Part shown: piece after piece, positions 54,004 to 62,235 of the stretch
How positions within the stretch are numbered: position 1 is the stretch's first letter
How the letters are laid out: each line of letters starts with the position of its first letter
Source of the DNA: Pedobacter roseus
Lineage (GTDB): Bacteria > Bacteroidota > Bacteroidia > Sphingobacteriales > Sphingobacteriaceae
Length of the DNA: 64,000 nt
Direction of reading: 5' to 3'
Assembly (NCBI RefSeq): GCF_014395225.1
Contig: NZ_CP060723.1
Location: forward strand, 930,001 to 994,000
Position numbers and translations under genes: made by a program
Notes under the pieces: model-generated
What the model saw: only the letters and a program-made list of their open reading frames with translations
Told to the model about the DNA's origin: nothing
Database searches by the model: none

Positions 54004-55020
54004 CTAACTCAACCCATTCAAAAACTCAATTGTATTTACATTATCGGCATAATCCCAAAGTTTTGGATGCTGGCTTTGGCCAAAACCAAAAGTGTTAACG
54101 TTTAAAGGCGATTTGGTAATAATGCATTGGATATTTTCTGATTTAGCCTTTAACTGATCTTCTACTTCCTTTAGGCTGTTATATTCTTCATAAAAAAGAA
54201 CGGCCAATGGCGAAGTTAAATTTTCATCTTCTTTTAATAATAAAAAGCCATTATCGTAATGTTTAGCAGCATTTACCAGGTAAATAGATTTATTGTAATC
54301 GTAGTTGTTATTGTATTTAAAATGGTTGATAATGGGCTGAAAACTTTCAATCCCTTCATAAAAATTTGCAATGTCGTAACCTTTAGGGAAATAGATTTTG
54401 GATACATTTCTACAGCCTAAGCCAAAGTAATCGAAAATATCATTACCCAGATTTTGAATGTCTTCAAAACTTTCAGATCCATCTAAAACTGCGATACTAT
54501 TTCTGTTTTTACGGATGATGTTTGGCACTTTACCAAAATAATAATCAAAATAACGCGACGAATTATTACTTCCTGTGGCAATAACCGCATCAAAATCTTT
54601 CAATCGCTCTACATATTCAATTTTAGCCTCAAATGCAGGTTCTATTTTAATCAATTCGGCAAGCACTGCTTTAATCAATTTGTCGTCAGCTGAAGAAAGT
54701 TTAATTAATGCAATATTTCCAGTGGCCACTACACATAAAACATCGTGTAAACCTACCATCGGAATGTTGCCTGCCAGGATCAGTCCCACCTTTTTAGGCG
54801 ATTGGTTAAAGCCTATTGATTTAAACCAAACGGTTAAATCTGCCTCGTTTAACATCTCGGCAAAGGATAAAACAGATTTTTTTACATTTTCTGTGGTGAA
54901 CCAGGCATTGGCATTTTCGGCACTATAAATTGCATTTCCTAGTATGTCAGTAGGGTTTGTAAGCAATGTGCCCAGTTTGTTAAACGCGGTAATTACTTTT
55001 TCTTGAGTTAATGCTGACAT
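54004..55020 (-). CDS. Acyl-CoA reductase (LuxC-like)
   Basis: The protein has 338 residues. VGLILAGNIPMVGLHDVLCVVATGN, ATGSNNSSRYFDYYFG and the catalytic Cys in FGLGCRNVSKIYFP are motifs of the LuxC acyl-CoA reductase family within the aldehyde dehydrogenase superfamily. It reduces acyl-CoA to aldehyde with NAD(P)H. It is divergent from a two-cluster ferredoxin gene, a pairing often seen in Bacteroidota. Confidence 0.85.
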   Translation of the reverse strand: MSALTQEKVITAFNKLGTLLTNPTDILGNAIYSAENANAWFTTENVKKSVLSFAEMLNEADLTVWFKSIGFNQSPKKVGLILAGNIPMVGLHDVLCVVATGNIALIKLSSADDKLIKAVLAELIKIEPAFEAKIEYVERLKDFDAVIATGSNNSSRYFDYYFGKVPNIIRKNRNSIAVLDGSESFEDIQNLGNDIFDYFGLGCRNVSKIYFPKGYDIANFYEGIESFQPIINHFKYNNNYDYNKSIYLVNAAKHYDNGFLLLKEDENLTSPLAVLFYEEYNSLKEVEDQLKAKSENIQCIITKSPLNVNTFGFGQSQHPKLWDYADNVNTIEFLNGLS

Positions 55021-55050
55021 ATTTAGAATTATTATTAAGTGATTATGTAT

Positions 55051-55058
55051 TATATTTG
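55051..55058 (+). promoter_or_regulatory. Candidate -7 element of the ferredoxin gene
   Basis: TATATTTG matches TAnnTTTG, 40 nt before the ATG at 55099. Confidence 0.55.
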
Positions 55059-55098
55059 CAGTGCAAAGGTAAACTAAGCAAAAGAATTAGACGAAAAC

Positions 55099-55449
55099 AT
55101 GGCGATTAAAATAACAGATGAGTGTATAAATTGTGGGGCTTGCGAACCGGAATGTCCTAACAACGCAATTTACGATGCCGGTACTGCATGGCGTTTTTCT
55201 GATGGTACCAATTTAAATGGTATCATTGATTTTGGTAATCAACAAATCGAAGCTGACTCAGCTCAAGAGGCAGTTTCGGATGAAGTTTATTACATTGTAT
55301 CCGATAAGTGTACAGAGTGTAAAGGTTTTCACGATGAACCTCAATGTGCGGCAGTTTGTCCGGTTGATTGTTGCGTGGATGATGAAGATATCCGCGAAAC
55401 TGAAGAAGAATTATTAGCTAAGAAAGCCTGGTTGCACCAGGAAGGATAG
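55099..55449 (+). CDS. 4Fe-4S dicluster ferredoxin
   Basis: The protein has 116 residues. The first motif CINCGACEPECPNNAI (9-24) supplies one cluster; the second, DKCTECKGFHDEPQCAAVCPVDCC, has the expanded C-x2-C-x8-C-x3-C spacing of the alvinellid-like YfhL/Allochromatium ferredoxin type. It is likely an electron donor. It ends at a good terminator. Confidence 0.92.
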   Translation: MAIKITDECINCGACEPECPNNAIYDAGTAWRFSDGTNLNGIIDFGNQQIEADSAQEAVSDEVYYIVSDKCTECKGFHDEPQCAAVCPVDCCVDDEDIRETEEELLAKKAWLHQEG

Positions 55450-55469
55450 TTTTATCTGATATTAGAATA

Positions 55470-55498
55470 AAAAGTCTCGCATAAAGCGGGACTTTTTT
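55470..55498 (+). terminator. Terminator of the ferredoxin gene
   Basis: AAAAGTCTCGC / GCGGGACTTTT forms an 11-bp stem with one wobble and a 5-nt loop, followed by T. Confidence 0.88.
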
Positions 55499-55567
55499 GT
55501 TTAAAAGGATTTTTGTTTTTAATTACCAATAAACAATATTCAATGAATTTATATGGGATCCTAGGTT

Positions 55568-55643
55568 TCGTCATTTCGATTGTAACTTAGCAGAATGGAA
55601 AAATCTACCTAGGCAGATTTCTCCACTGCGGTCGAAATGACGA
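55568..55643. repeat. Palindromic element, TCGTCATTTCGA family
   Basis: Perfect outer arms TCGTCATTTCGA (55568-55579) and TCGAAATGACGA (55632-55643) are identical to those at 32742-32827; the inner part again contains AAATCT and AGATTTCTCC. The surrounding 416-bp gap has no gene and further fragments (CAGGATGAC at 55708, GAACCAATGAACTAATGAC at 55832). Confidence 0.88.
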
Positions 55644-55831
55644 TTCTAAAGAGACTATCTTATTTATCCACCTATCATTAATTGATTTTATACTATAAAT
55701 TAACCCTCAGGATGACAACCGTGAAGGAGATTGGAATTCTGTGCAATTAACCAATTTAAACAGTTAACCGATTAACCAGTTTTTTCGCAACAGATGCACA
55801 GATTAACACGAAGGTATTTTTTGCATCATAC

Positions 55832-55868
55832 GAACCAATGAACTAATGACTATTGAACCAGTGAACTA
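55832..55868. repeat. Dispersed repeat touching the stress-protein stop
   Basis: GAACCAATGAACTAATGACT and GAACCAGTGAACTAG are inverse to the GGTTCATTGGTTCA family at 26607 and 42312. The last bases form the UspA-like gene's stop codon. Confidence 0.6.
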
Positions 55869-56318
55869 GTCTACCTCACACTTATTAGGGATAATTAAAA
55901 CAGGGCAGGCAGATTTCCGTGCAACGTGTTCTGCAACACTACCCATTAAAAAGTGGTACAAACCTGTACGGCCATAAGTGCCGATAACAATTAAATCAGA
56001 TCCCCACTCATCTGATTGTTGAATAATGCCATGCGCTGCAGTATCTACTATGCTTAAATAAGTTGTTGTAATCCCCTTACCATATTTGGTTTCCATTTCT
56101 TTTAACAAAATATGGCTATTTTCCTCACTGTTGTCGTAAGTTTCTAAAAATACCGGAGCCAAGGTTAAGTCAGGATTTACATTTGCGGGAACAGGTTCGA
56201 TGATGTTAACCAATGCTACTTCTGCTCCAAATTTTTCAGCCATGTCGTAACCGGCTTTAGCCGCTTTTTCTGAGCAGGTACTGTTATCAACGGCAATTAA
56301 TATTTTTTTAAAATTCAT
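55866..56318 (-). CDS. Universal stress protein
   Basis: The protein has 150 residues, a single USP domain. FKKILIAVDNSTCSEKAAKAG opens the fold, and the nucleotide loop GTYGRTGLYHFLMGSVAEHVARKSACPVLII is the G-x2-G-x9-G-S/T ATP-binding type. It probably helps survival under stress. Its stop codon is provided by the edge of a dispersed repeat. Confidence 0.92.
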   Translation of the reverse strand: MNFKKILIAVDNSTCSEKAAKAGYDMAEKFGAEVALVNIIEPVPANVNPDLTLAPVFLETYDNSEENSHILLKEMETKYGKGITTTYLSIVDTAAHGIIQQSDEWGSDLIVIGTYGRTGLYHFLMGSVAEHVARKSACPVLIIPNKCEVD

Positions 56319-56427
56319 GGCGGTACATTTAAAAGGTGAACATCATAAAAATAACAAATTTGCGCGCAAAATGTTAGGCAATGGATGTATTTTATTAGTT
56401 TTACAATAGTTTCACGAGCAGATTTAA

Positions 56428-57212
56428 ATGGAAAATCAATACGGTATTTGTAGGGTTGCTGTAGCACCTTTAAGAGCAGATGCATCAGATAAAGCAGAAA
56501 TTGTTTCGCAACTTTTATTTGGCGATCATGTCGAAATAATTCAGAAAGATGAACGTTGGTGGCTCATCCAAAATGGCTACGATGGTTACGAAGGCTGGAT
56601 GGATTTCAGACAGTTGGCCCCGATCAGTCAAAGCCAGTTTGCAGAAATGCACGATTGTAAATTATTGGCCCCTTTAAGTTTCAATAATGTGTTAACTGCA
56701 GCTGATGGAAGTGCCTATCATTTAAGCCCGGCTAGTAACCTTCCTTTTCTAAAGGATGGATATTGTTATGCGGGTGAAGAAAAATTCAAGCTTAATTTTG
56801 AAGTGCATGACAATAGTGCCGTCAATTTTAAAGATCAGGTGACCGATACAGCAAAGTTTTTTCAAAACATTCCATACCTATGGGGGGGAGGCATTTATTT
56901 GGTTTAGATTGCTCAGGCTTTACGCAAACCGTATTTAAAATGTTGGGTGTCAAATTAAACCGTGATGCTTCGCAACAGGCCGAACAAGGTGAATTGGTAG
57001 GTTTTTTAGCCGAATGCAAAGCTGGTGATGTAGCTTTTTTTGATAATGAAGAAGGCAAAATTACTCATGTGGGTATTATGTTGAGTCCGAATGAAATTAT
57101 CCATTCTTCAGCCAAGGTGAAAATCGATCCAATTGATGATCAGGGGATTTTTAATAAAGAACTGGGGAAATACTCACATAAATTGAGAATTATTAAACGT
57201 TTTGTGGAATAG
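56428..57212 (+). pseudogene. NlpC/P60 (C40) cell-wall peptidase, frameshifted in a G run
   Basis: Two overlapping frames together give one 261-residue C40 peptidase. The first has an SH3-like domain (1-65) and ends near FFQNIPYLWGG; the second resumes RHLFGLDCSGFTQTVFK with the catalytic Cys and later THVGIML with the His. The junction is a run of seven G (56882-56888); eight would restore the reading frame. Such enzymes cleave D-Glu-diamino-acid bonds in peptidoglycan. Either a real mutation or a sequencing error in the homopolymer. Confidence 0.85.
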
Positions 57213-57217
57213 TAGCC

Positions 57218-57252
57218 AAAAATGTATCCTATAATAAAAGATACATTTTTTT
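57218..57252 (+). terminator. Terminator-like hairpin abutting a start codon
   Basis: AAAAATGTATC (57218-57228) pairs with GATACATTTTT (57240-57250); the T run leads straight into the ATG at 57253. Confidence 0.8.
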
Positions 57253-58017
57253 ATGCCATCTAAATTTAAAATTCAAATCTCTAATCCTTGTCAAGAACAA
57301 TGGGAATTGATGCTGCCGCATGACAATGGGAAGTTTTGTGGTTCATGTCAAAAATCAGTTATTGATTTTACCAATTTTACGGACGCAGAGCTGAAACGTT
57401 GGTTTAGTGAAAACAAAGGGAAGAGCTGTGGAAGGTTAAAACCGGAGCAACTTGATCGCTATATCGGTGGTAGAAAAAATCATCCAATTTTCAAAGCTTT
57501 TAAACCTGGTTTAATTGCGGCTTCAATTTTAACCTTTTTAAGTATTCCTAAATTTACTTATGCAAAACATGCTGAAGTATTAGAAAAAGTAACCGAAGTA
57601 CAATATGAAAAAGTTTTGGATGATCAGGTAGGGGAATATACTTTTATAAAAGGGAGAGTGTACGACCAGGATGGTATAGGTTTAAATCATATCAATATAG
57701 TATTAAAGGAGCAAAATATTGATGTGAAAACAGCAGCAGACGGTTCATTTTATATTAAAATTAAAAAACCAAAAAATAGAACAATCTCGGAGTTAATCTT
57801 TACTTCAAATGCTTTTGAAACAAAAAAAAGTTTTTTCCTTTTAGGTGAGGAAAAAGAAATCTCAGTAGTGTTACAACCTGCAATGCAAATGGATTTAACA
57901 AATCAGATAGTGATGGATAATTTAAGCGAGCAATTGGTTGGAAGGCTTGGAGGCATTTCGATAAAAACAACGGTAACCAGGAGAATTGTAAGTTCTGTTA
58001 TCAATATTTTTAGATAA
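57253..58017 (+). CDS. Four-cysteine module protein with carboxypeptidase-regulatory-like domain (copy 1)
   Basis: The protein has 254 residues. Cys13, Cys29, Cys32 and Cys59 have the spacing C-x15-C-x2-C-x26-C, with NPCQEQWELM, KFCGSCQKSVIDF and KSCGRLKPEQLDR. A membrane helix (about 85-102) follows, then a beta-sandwich (about 128-215, KGRVYDQDGIGLNHINIVLKE). It is the paralog of the next gene and of 44768. Its start lies directly against a terminator-like hairpin. Function unknown. Confidence 0.72.
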   Translation: MPSKFKIQISNPCQEQWELMLPHDNGKFCGSCQKSVIDFTNFTDAELKRWFSENKGKSCGRLKPEQLDRYIGGRKNHPIFKAFKPGLIAASILTFLSIPKFTYAKHAEVLEKVTEVQYEKVLDDQVGEYTFIKGRVYDQDGIGLNHINIVLKEQNIDVKTAADGSFYIKIKKPKNRTISELIFTSNAFETKKSFFLLGEEKEISVVLQPAMQMDLTNQIVMDNLSEQLVGRLGGISIKTTVTRRIVSSVINIFR

Positions 58018-58034
58018 TTTATTATATTGAATTG

Positions 58035-58793
58035 ATGAGCTCTAGTTTTAAAATTCAGATTGCTAATCCATGCAAAGAACAATGGGAATTGATGCAGCCA
58101 CATGCAAATGGTAAATTTTGTGGTTCATGTCAAAAATCAGTTATTGATTTTACCAATTTTACGGACGCAGAGCTGAAGCGTTGGTTTAGTGAAAACAAAG
58201 GGAAGAACTGTGGAAGGTTAAAACCGGAGCAACTTGACCGTTTAATCAGTGCAAAAGATAATTATACGCTCGGTAGATTTAAACCAAGCCTGATCGCCGC
58301 ATCTTTATTGGCTTTTTTGAGTTTTCCTAAGTTGAGCGATGCCAAAGTAATAAAACCGCCTTTCAGTCAAACAGAACGATACCACAGTAGCACTGCTTTT
58401 GAAAAGAAAACAGAGATTCTAGCTGATACCTTAAAAACAATAAAAGGCAGGGTGATAGATAAAGATGATAAACAGCCACTTCCTTCAGTATCTGTTATGG
58501 TAAACCAGCGGTTAGCTTTTGCTTCTACTGATGAAAAAGGAAACTTTGAGATTAAATTGCCTTCAGATTTTGATGATAAAAACTGTACTTTAACCATCAC
58601 TTATATTGGTTATAAGCCATTATATTCAACTGTAAATTTATCTACTAATAAAATACTTAACCTTGAATTACGTGCTAGTAGCGAAATTATGGGAGATATT
58701 GTTATTACCAGAACGCCGTTTTGGAAGAGGGTATATTACAAAACAAGGAATCAGCTACGGGATATCAACCCGTTGTATACCAGAAAAAATTAG
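58035..58793 (+). CDS. Four-cysteine module protein with carboxypeptidase-regulatory-like domain (copy 2)
   Basis: The protein has 252 residues (ATG 58035, just after a TTG). Cys13, Cys29, Cys32, Cys59 repeat the spacing of copy 1, and 125 bp of the module (58116-58240 versus 57334-57458) differ at only three bases, whereas the rest is diverged. The outer domain KGRVIDKDDKQPLPSVSVMVNQ...FEIKLPSD is a clear carboxypeptidase-regulatory-like domain. The C-terminal extension is basic. It starts 17 bp after copy 1 and is probably cotranscribed. Confidence 0.75.
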   Translation: MSSSFKIQIANPCKEQWELMQPHANGKFCGSCQKSVIDFTNFTDAELKRWFSENKGKNCGRLKPEQLDRLISAKDNYTLGRFKPSLIAASLLAFLSFPKLSDAKVIKPPFSQTERYHSSTAFEKKTEILADTLKTIKGRVIDKDDKQPLPSVSVMVNQRLAFASTDEKGNFEIKLPSDFDDKNCTLTITYIGYKPLYSTVNLSTNKILNLELRASSEIMGDIVITRTPFWKRVYYKTRNQLRDINPLYTRKN

Positions 58794-58843
58794 CTTCATT
58801 ATTCTAAGTGGCCTTTTAAACCCTATATTCTTTGTTTTTTGAT

Positions 58844-58851
58844 TATATTTG
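58844..58851 (+). promoter_or_regulatory. Candidate -7 element of the two-gene nucleotidyltransferase module
   Basis: TATATTTG, 19 nt before the ATG at 58871. Confidence 0.5.
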
Positions 58852-58870
58852 TATAGATAACTACAGCGAA

Positions 58871-59077
58871 ATGGAGCCGAAAATTAGGAAAATGGCAATG
58901 GTTGGGCATAAATATAACATGAATGAGCACGACCAGGCATCTCAGGATTTAAATCACTGGCTTACTAAATCTCCATTAGAAAGATTATCTTCTGTTACGT
59001 TTTTAGTCGGACAATATTTAAAACCTGGACAGAGAATGGATAAAACAAAATTTAAAAAATCAACCATTCGAAAATGA
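58871..59077 (+). CDS. Small hypothetical protein coupled to a nucleotidyltransferase
   Basis: The protein has 68 residues. MEPKIRKMAMVGHKYNMNEHDQ and a basic C-terminus (KKSTIRK) are seen; no family is recognised. The stop overlaps the next start as ATGA, implying translational coupling with the nucleotidyltransferase. Two-gene modules with this layout often are toxin-antitoxin systems, but here the partner is broken. Confidence 0.6.
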   Translation: MEPKIRKMAMVGHKYNMNEHDQASQDLNHWLTKSPLERLSSVTFLVGQYLKPGQRMDKTKFKKSTIRK

Positions 59078-59534
59078 TTCTTTCAGAGGATTTTGAGGAT
59101 TTTTTAAAATTGCTAAATAGTATAGGGTAAACTATCTTATAGTAGGTGGATATGCAATGGCTTTTCATGGAAAACCGAGATATACAGGAGATTTAGATAT
59201 CTGGATTGATATATCTGAGTAAAATGCATCCAAGATGGTTATGGTAATCAATGATTTTGGGTTTGCTTCTGTTGGATTTGGAATTGACGACTTTTCAAAG
59301 CCAAATTTAATTAATCAAATCGGTTATCCTCCATTAAGAATAGATATTTTAACCAGTATTGATGGTGTTCTATTTGAAGAAGCTTTTTCAGAAAAGCTAG
59401 AAATTGAGTTAGAGGAAGATTTTAAAGTAAATTATATCGGTCTAGATGATTTAATAAAAAACAAAAAATCTAGTGGCAGAAAGATTGATGTAGCTGATGT
59501 TTCTGACCTCGAAAAAAAAACGAAAAAAAATTAG
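59074..59534 (+). pseudogene. Decayed nucleotidyltransferase (DUF6036-like)
   Basis: Read through two lesions, the frame gives ILSEDFEDFLKLL, VGGYAMAFHGKPRYTGDLDIWID, FGIDDFSKPNLINQIGYPP and LRIDILTSIDGV-type strands of a MNT-fold nucleotidyltransferase with the DxD-like DLDIWID. A missing base near 59125-59128 shifts the frame (stop at 59128), and an in-frame TAA at 59220-59222 replaces what was probably GAA. Two independent lesions imply true decay. The end overlaps the stop of the WD40 gene. Confidence 0.85.
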
Positions 59535-60430
59535 CTTTCCATTTCCCAAACCATTACCTGCCTGTCATCACCTGTAGAAATCAAGTATTTGCCATCATGG
59601 CTCCAAATAATTTTATTGATAGAATGGGTATGGCCAATCCCAGTTTTTTCCAGACTTAATATTTTATAGAGTTTAAAGTTTTCTGCATCCCAAAGTTTAA
59701 TGCTTTTATCCTGACTGCTGGTTGCAAAATAGGGCAGAGTAGGATGGAAGGCAATATTATACACGGTAAATAGGTGTGCCGGAACGGTTTCTCTGAGTTC
59801 ATAATTAGGCAAATCCCATATTTTTAACTGGGCATCCCTGCTCCCCGAAATCAGGTATTTGCCTGTTGGGTGATAAGCCAATGAGGTTACAGGTAATGAA
59901 TGCCCTTCGATCGATTGTTTTAAACTATAATCTGCCAGGTTATAAATCCTGATCAGGTGATCCTTACAGCCAAAAGCTACCTCATTTTCGTTTAGAGAAA
60001 TTGCAATGGCCCTCACCGTATCGTAAGCTACCTGAAAACGGTAAATTTCCTTAAAGTCATTCAACGACCAAACCGCAACAGTACCATCTTCTCCTGTTGT
60101 TAAAAGCTCATTTTTACTTTTTACCGTTTGTATATCGAAAATAGGTTTAGTATGCGCATTAATCCTTAAAATTACCTTTTGTTCTTTTAGGTCGTAAACA
60201 CTAAAAGCGCCACTCCGTTCTCCAACAAATAATTGCTCATTGTAGTAATGAAGGCAATAAACAGAGCTTTGTACCGGCATTTTAACCTTCACAAAAGCCA
60301 TGTTAAGTAGCGACCACTCTACCACGCCCTTATCATTTCCAGCGCTAAAAAATATGCCGTCTTCATCAGCGTTGGCTAAAGCGTAAACAGGGTTTTGATG
60401 GCCAGAAAGTGTTTTTAAGTATTTAAGCAT
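59531..60430 (-). CDS. WD40 repeat beta-propeller protein
   Basis: The protein has 299 residues made of about seven WD units, for example GHQNPVYALANADEDGIFFSAGNDKGVVEWS, GTVAVWSL, HPTGKYLISGSRDAQLKIWD and DKSIKLWD. It has no signal peptide, so it is probably a cytoplasmic scaffold. The start follows directly after the stop of the upstream gene with no spacer. The function is unknown. Confidence 0.9.
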   Translation of the reverse strand: MLKYLKTLSGHQNPVYALANADEDGIFFSAGNDKGVVEWSLLNMAFVKVKMPVQSSVYCLHYYNEQLFVGERSGAFSVYDLKEQKVILRINAHTKPIFDIQTVKSKNELLTTGEDGTVAVWSLNDFKEIYRFQVAYDTVRAIAISLNENEVAFGCKDHLIRIYNLADYSLKQSIEGHSLPVTSLAYHPTGKYLISGSRDAQLKIWDLPNYELRETVPAHLFTVYNIAFHPTLPYFATSSQDKSIKLWDAENFKLYKILSLEKTGIGHTHSINKIIWSHDGKYLISTGDDRQVMVWEMES

Positions 60431-60730
60431 TTAATGCGATAAATTATTTTTATTCTCTTTAATAATTAAGCTTAGAAAAATAAAAGTGAGGATAAACATA
60501 ATAAACTGAATTATTATTACAGGAATAAGATAATTCGTTTCAGCAAATCGATAACCAAAACTTATAATAGTAACTGGAAAAGTAATCAAAACACCGTACA
60601 TAGCCCAGTCTCCATAAAATAAGTCTGAGCCAGAGATTGAACATATTGAAATTGTTCCAAACCCGACATAGACTAGTGAAATTATAAAAGCACGTTTGTT
60701 TTTTGTGATGAAATTAGAAGGTTTTTTCAT
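60431..60730 (-). CDS. Hypothetical membrane protein
   Basis: The protein has 99 residues and three predicted helices (about 13-31, 43-61, 67-92), with a basic N-terminus and tail. I recognise no family. Its stop is immediately followed by the ATG of the WD40 gene, so the two are coupled. Confidence 0.65.
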   Translation of the reverse strand: MKKPSNFITKNKRAFIISLVYVGFGTISICSISGSDLFYGDWAMYGVLITFPVTIISFGYRFAETNYLIPVIIIQFIMFILTFIFLSLIIKENKNNLSH

Positions 60731-60767
60731 TTTTCTATTTATACTTTGATTAAAGTTTCATTTCAAT

Positions 60768-60802
60768 CTGCCTTAAACCCTCAACCTTCCAGCCCTCTAC
60801 CT
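60768..60802. repeat. Dispersed CCCTCAACCTT repeat
   Basis: CTGCCTTAAACCCTCAACCTT occurs here and, as CTGCCTTATACC...CCCTCAACCTT, at 24446-24473. Confidence 0.55.
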
Positions 60803-61404
60803 TATTTGTGTCTTTTCTCTAAATTTTTAGCAATATCCTGAATAGATAAACCTTTTTCTTTCAATAAAAACAATAAATGAAAAACAAGGTCGGATGCTTC
60901 TCCAATAAATTCCTCTTCTGTTTCGGCTAATGCGGCAATTACGGTTTCTACACCTTCTTCGCCAACTTTTTGCGCAATTTTATTTAAACCTTTAGCACGC
61001 ATTTTGTTGATGTACGATCCTTCAACAGGGTTTTCATATCTATCAGTGATGATGTTTTCAAGTTCAAAAATAAAATTCTGGTTAAAGTCTGTTTTAAAAC
61101 AGCTGCGGCTACCGGTATGGCAGGTTGGGCCAACAGCATCAGCTTTGATTAGAATGGTGTCGTTATCACAATCCACAAAAAGTTCTTTAACAAACAAAAA
61201 GTTATTGCTGGTTTCACCTTTCGTCCAAAGTCGGTTTTTTGAGCGCGAAAAGAAAGTTACCTTACCTTCGGCCTGTGTTTTTTCCAAAGCCTCGGCATTC
61301 ATATAACCCAGCATTAAAACCTCTAAAGTTTTATAATCCTGAATAATTACTGGAAGTAAGCCAGCCGTTTTATCCCAATCAAGGGTTGATGTATCGATGT
61401 TCAT
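60802..61404 (-). CDS. hisIE: Bifunctional phosphoribosyl-AMP cyclohydrolase / phosphoribosyl-ATP pyrophosphatase
   Basis: The protein has 200 residues. The HisI part includes LMLGYMNAEALEKT, FFSRSKNRLWTKGETS and the metal ligands DCDNDT and GPTCHTGSRSCF. The HisE part has KVGEEGVETVIAALAE, the MazG-like pyrophosphatase motif. The enzyme performs steps 2 and 3 of histidine synthesis. It is the last gene of the visible his cluster. Confidence 0.95.
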   Translation of the reverse strand: MNIDTSTLDWDKTAGLLPVIIQDYKTLEVLMLGYMNAEALEKTQAEGKVTFFSRSKNRLWTKGETSNNFLFVKELFVDCDNDTILIKADAVGPTCHTGSRSCFKTDFNQNFIFELENIITDRYENPVEGSYINKMRAKGLNKIAQKVGEEGVETVIAALAETEEEFIGEASDLVFHLLFLLKEKGLSIQDIAKNLEKRHK

Positions 61405-61465
61405 TTTATTTTTTTATTTCGGAAAAACAGACTCATGACTATGGACTGCCGACTCCGGACTTATA
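61405..61465. repeat. Dispersed repeat between hisF and hisIE
   Basis: GACTATGGACTGCCGACTCC and GGACTTAT belong to the family seen at 19162-19240, 21218 and 41715. Confidence 0.55.
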
Positions 61466-62221
61466 TTATATCCTTATGGGAATATTGTTCCTTCTTAATT
61501 CCTGTTTTAAATCGGGGATTAAAATTTCACCATAATGAAATACCGAAGCTGCAAGTGCGGCATCAACGTTAGCTTTCTGGAAAACTTCGGTAAAATGCTC
61601 CATGCTTCCTGCTCCACCCGATGCAATAATCGGGATATTGATCATTTGGTTTATTTTACCCAATAATCCACAATCAAAACCAGCTTTAGTGCCATCGTGA
61701 TCCATAGAGGTTAACAAAATTTCTCCTGCACCTAAATCTTCCGCCTGTTTAATCCAGTTTTCGGTTTCCAGTTCGGTAATTAACCTGCCTCCGTTTAAAT
61801 GAACCATGTTTTTGCCGTTTACATGTTTGGTATCGACAGCCAAAACCACGAATTGTACCCCGAAAGTTTTAGCAAGGTCTTCAATCAATTTAGGGTTGCG
61901 AACAGCTGCAGAATTGATACTGATTTTATCTGCACCTGCATTTAAAAGGGCATCAGCATCTGCAATCTCAGTTATTCCACCACCAATGGTAAAAGGAATA
62001 TTCAACTGACGGGCAACCGATTTAACCATTTCAATCATCGTTTTACGACGCTCGTGTGTGGCCGTAATATCCAGGAAAACGAGTTCATCTGCCCCTTGCT
62101 GCGCATATTGGGCAGCCAGCTCAACAGGATCGCCTGCATCGCGTAAATCAACAAAGTTTACACCTTTAACTGTACGGCCGTCTTTAACGTCTAAACAAGG
62201 AATTATTCTTTTTGAAAGCAT
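61466..62221 (-). CDS. hisF: Imidazole glycerol phosphate synthase cyclase subunit
   Basis: The protein has 251 residues, full length. [36 protein letters not shown] and [13 protein letters not shown] motifs are the (beta/alpha)8 barrel phosphate sites and catalytic Asp of HisF. It receives ammonia from HisH. Confidence 0.96.
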   Translation of the reverse strand: MLSKRIIPCLDVKDGRTVKGVNFVDLRDAGDPVELAAQYAQQGADELVFLDITATHERRKTMIEMVKSVARQLNIPFTIGGGITEIADADALLNAGADKISINSAAVRNPKLIEDLAKTFGVQFVVLAVDTKHVNGKNMVHLNGGRLITELETENWIKQAEDLGAGEILLTSMDHDGTKAGFDCGLLGKINQMINIPIIASGGAGSMEHFTEVFQKANVDAALAASVFHYGEILIPDLKQELRRNNIPIRI

Positions 62222-62235
62222 GTGTTTTGTTTGGT

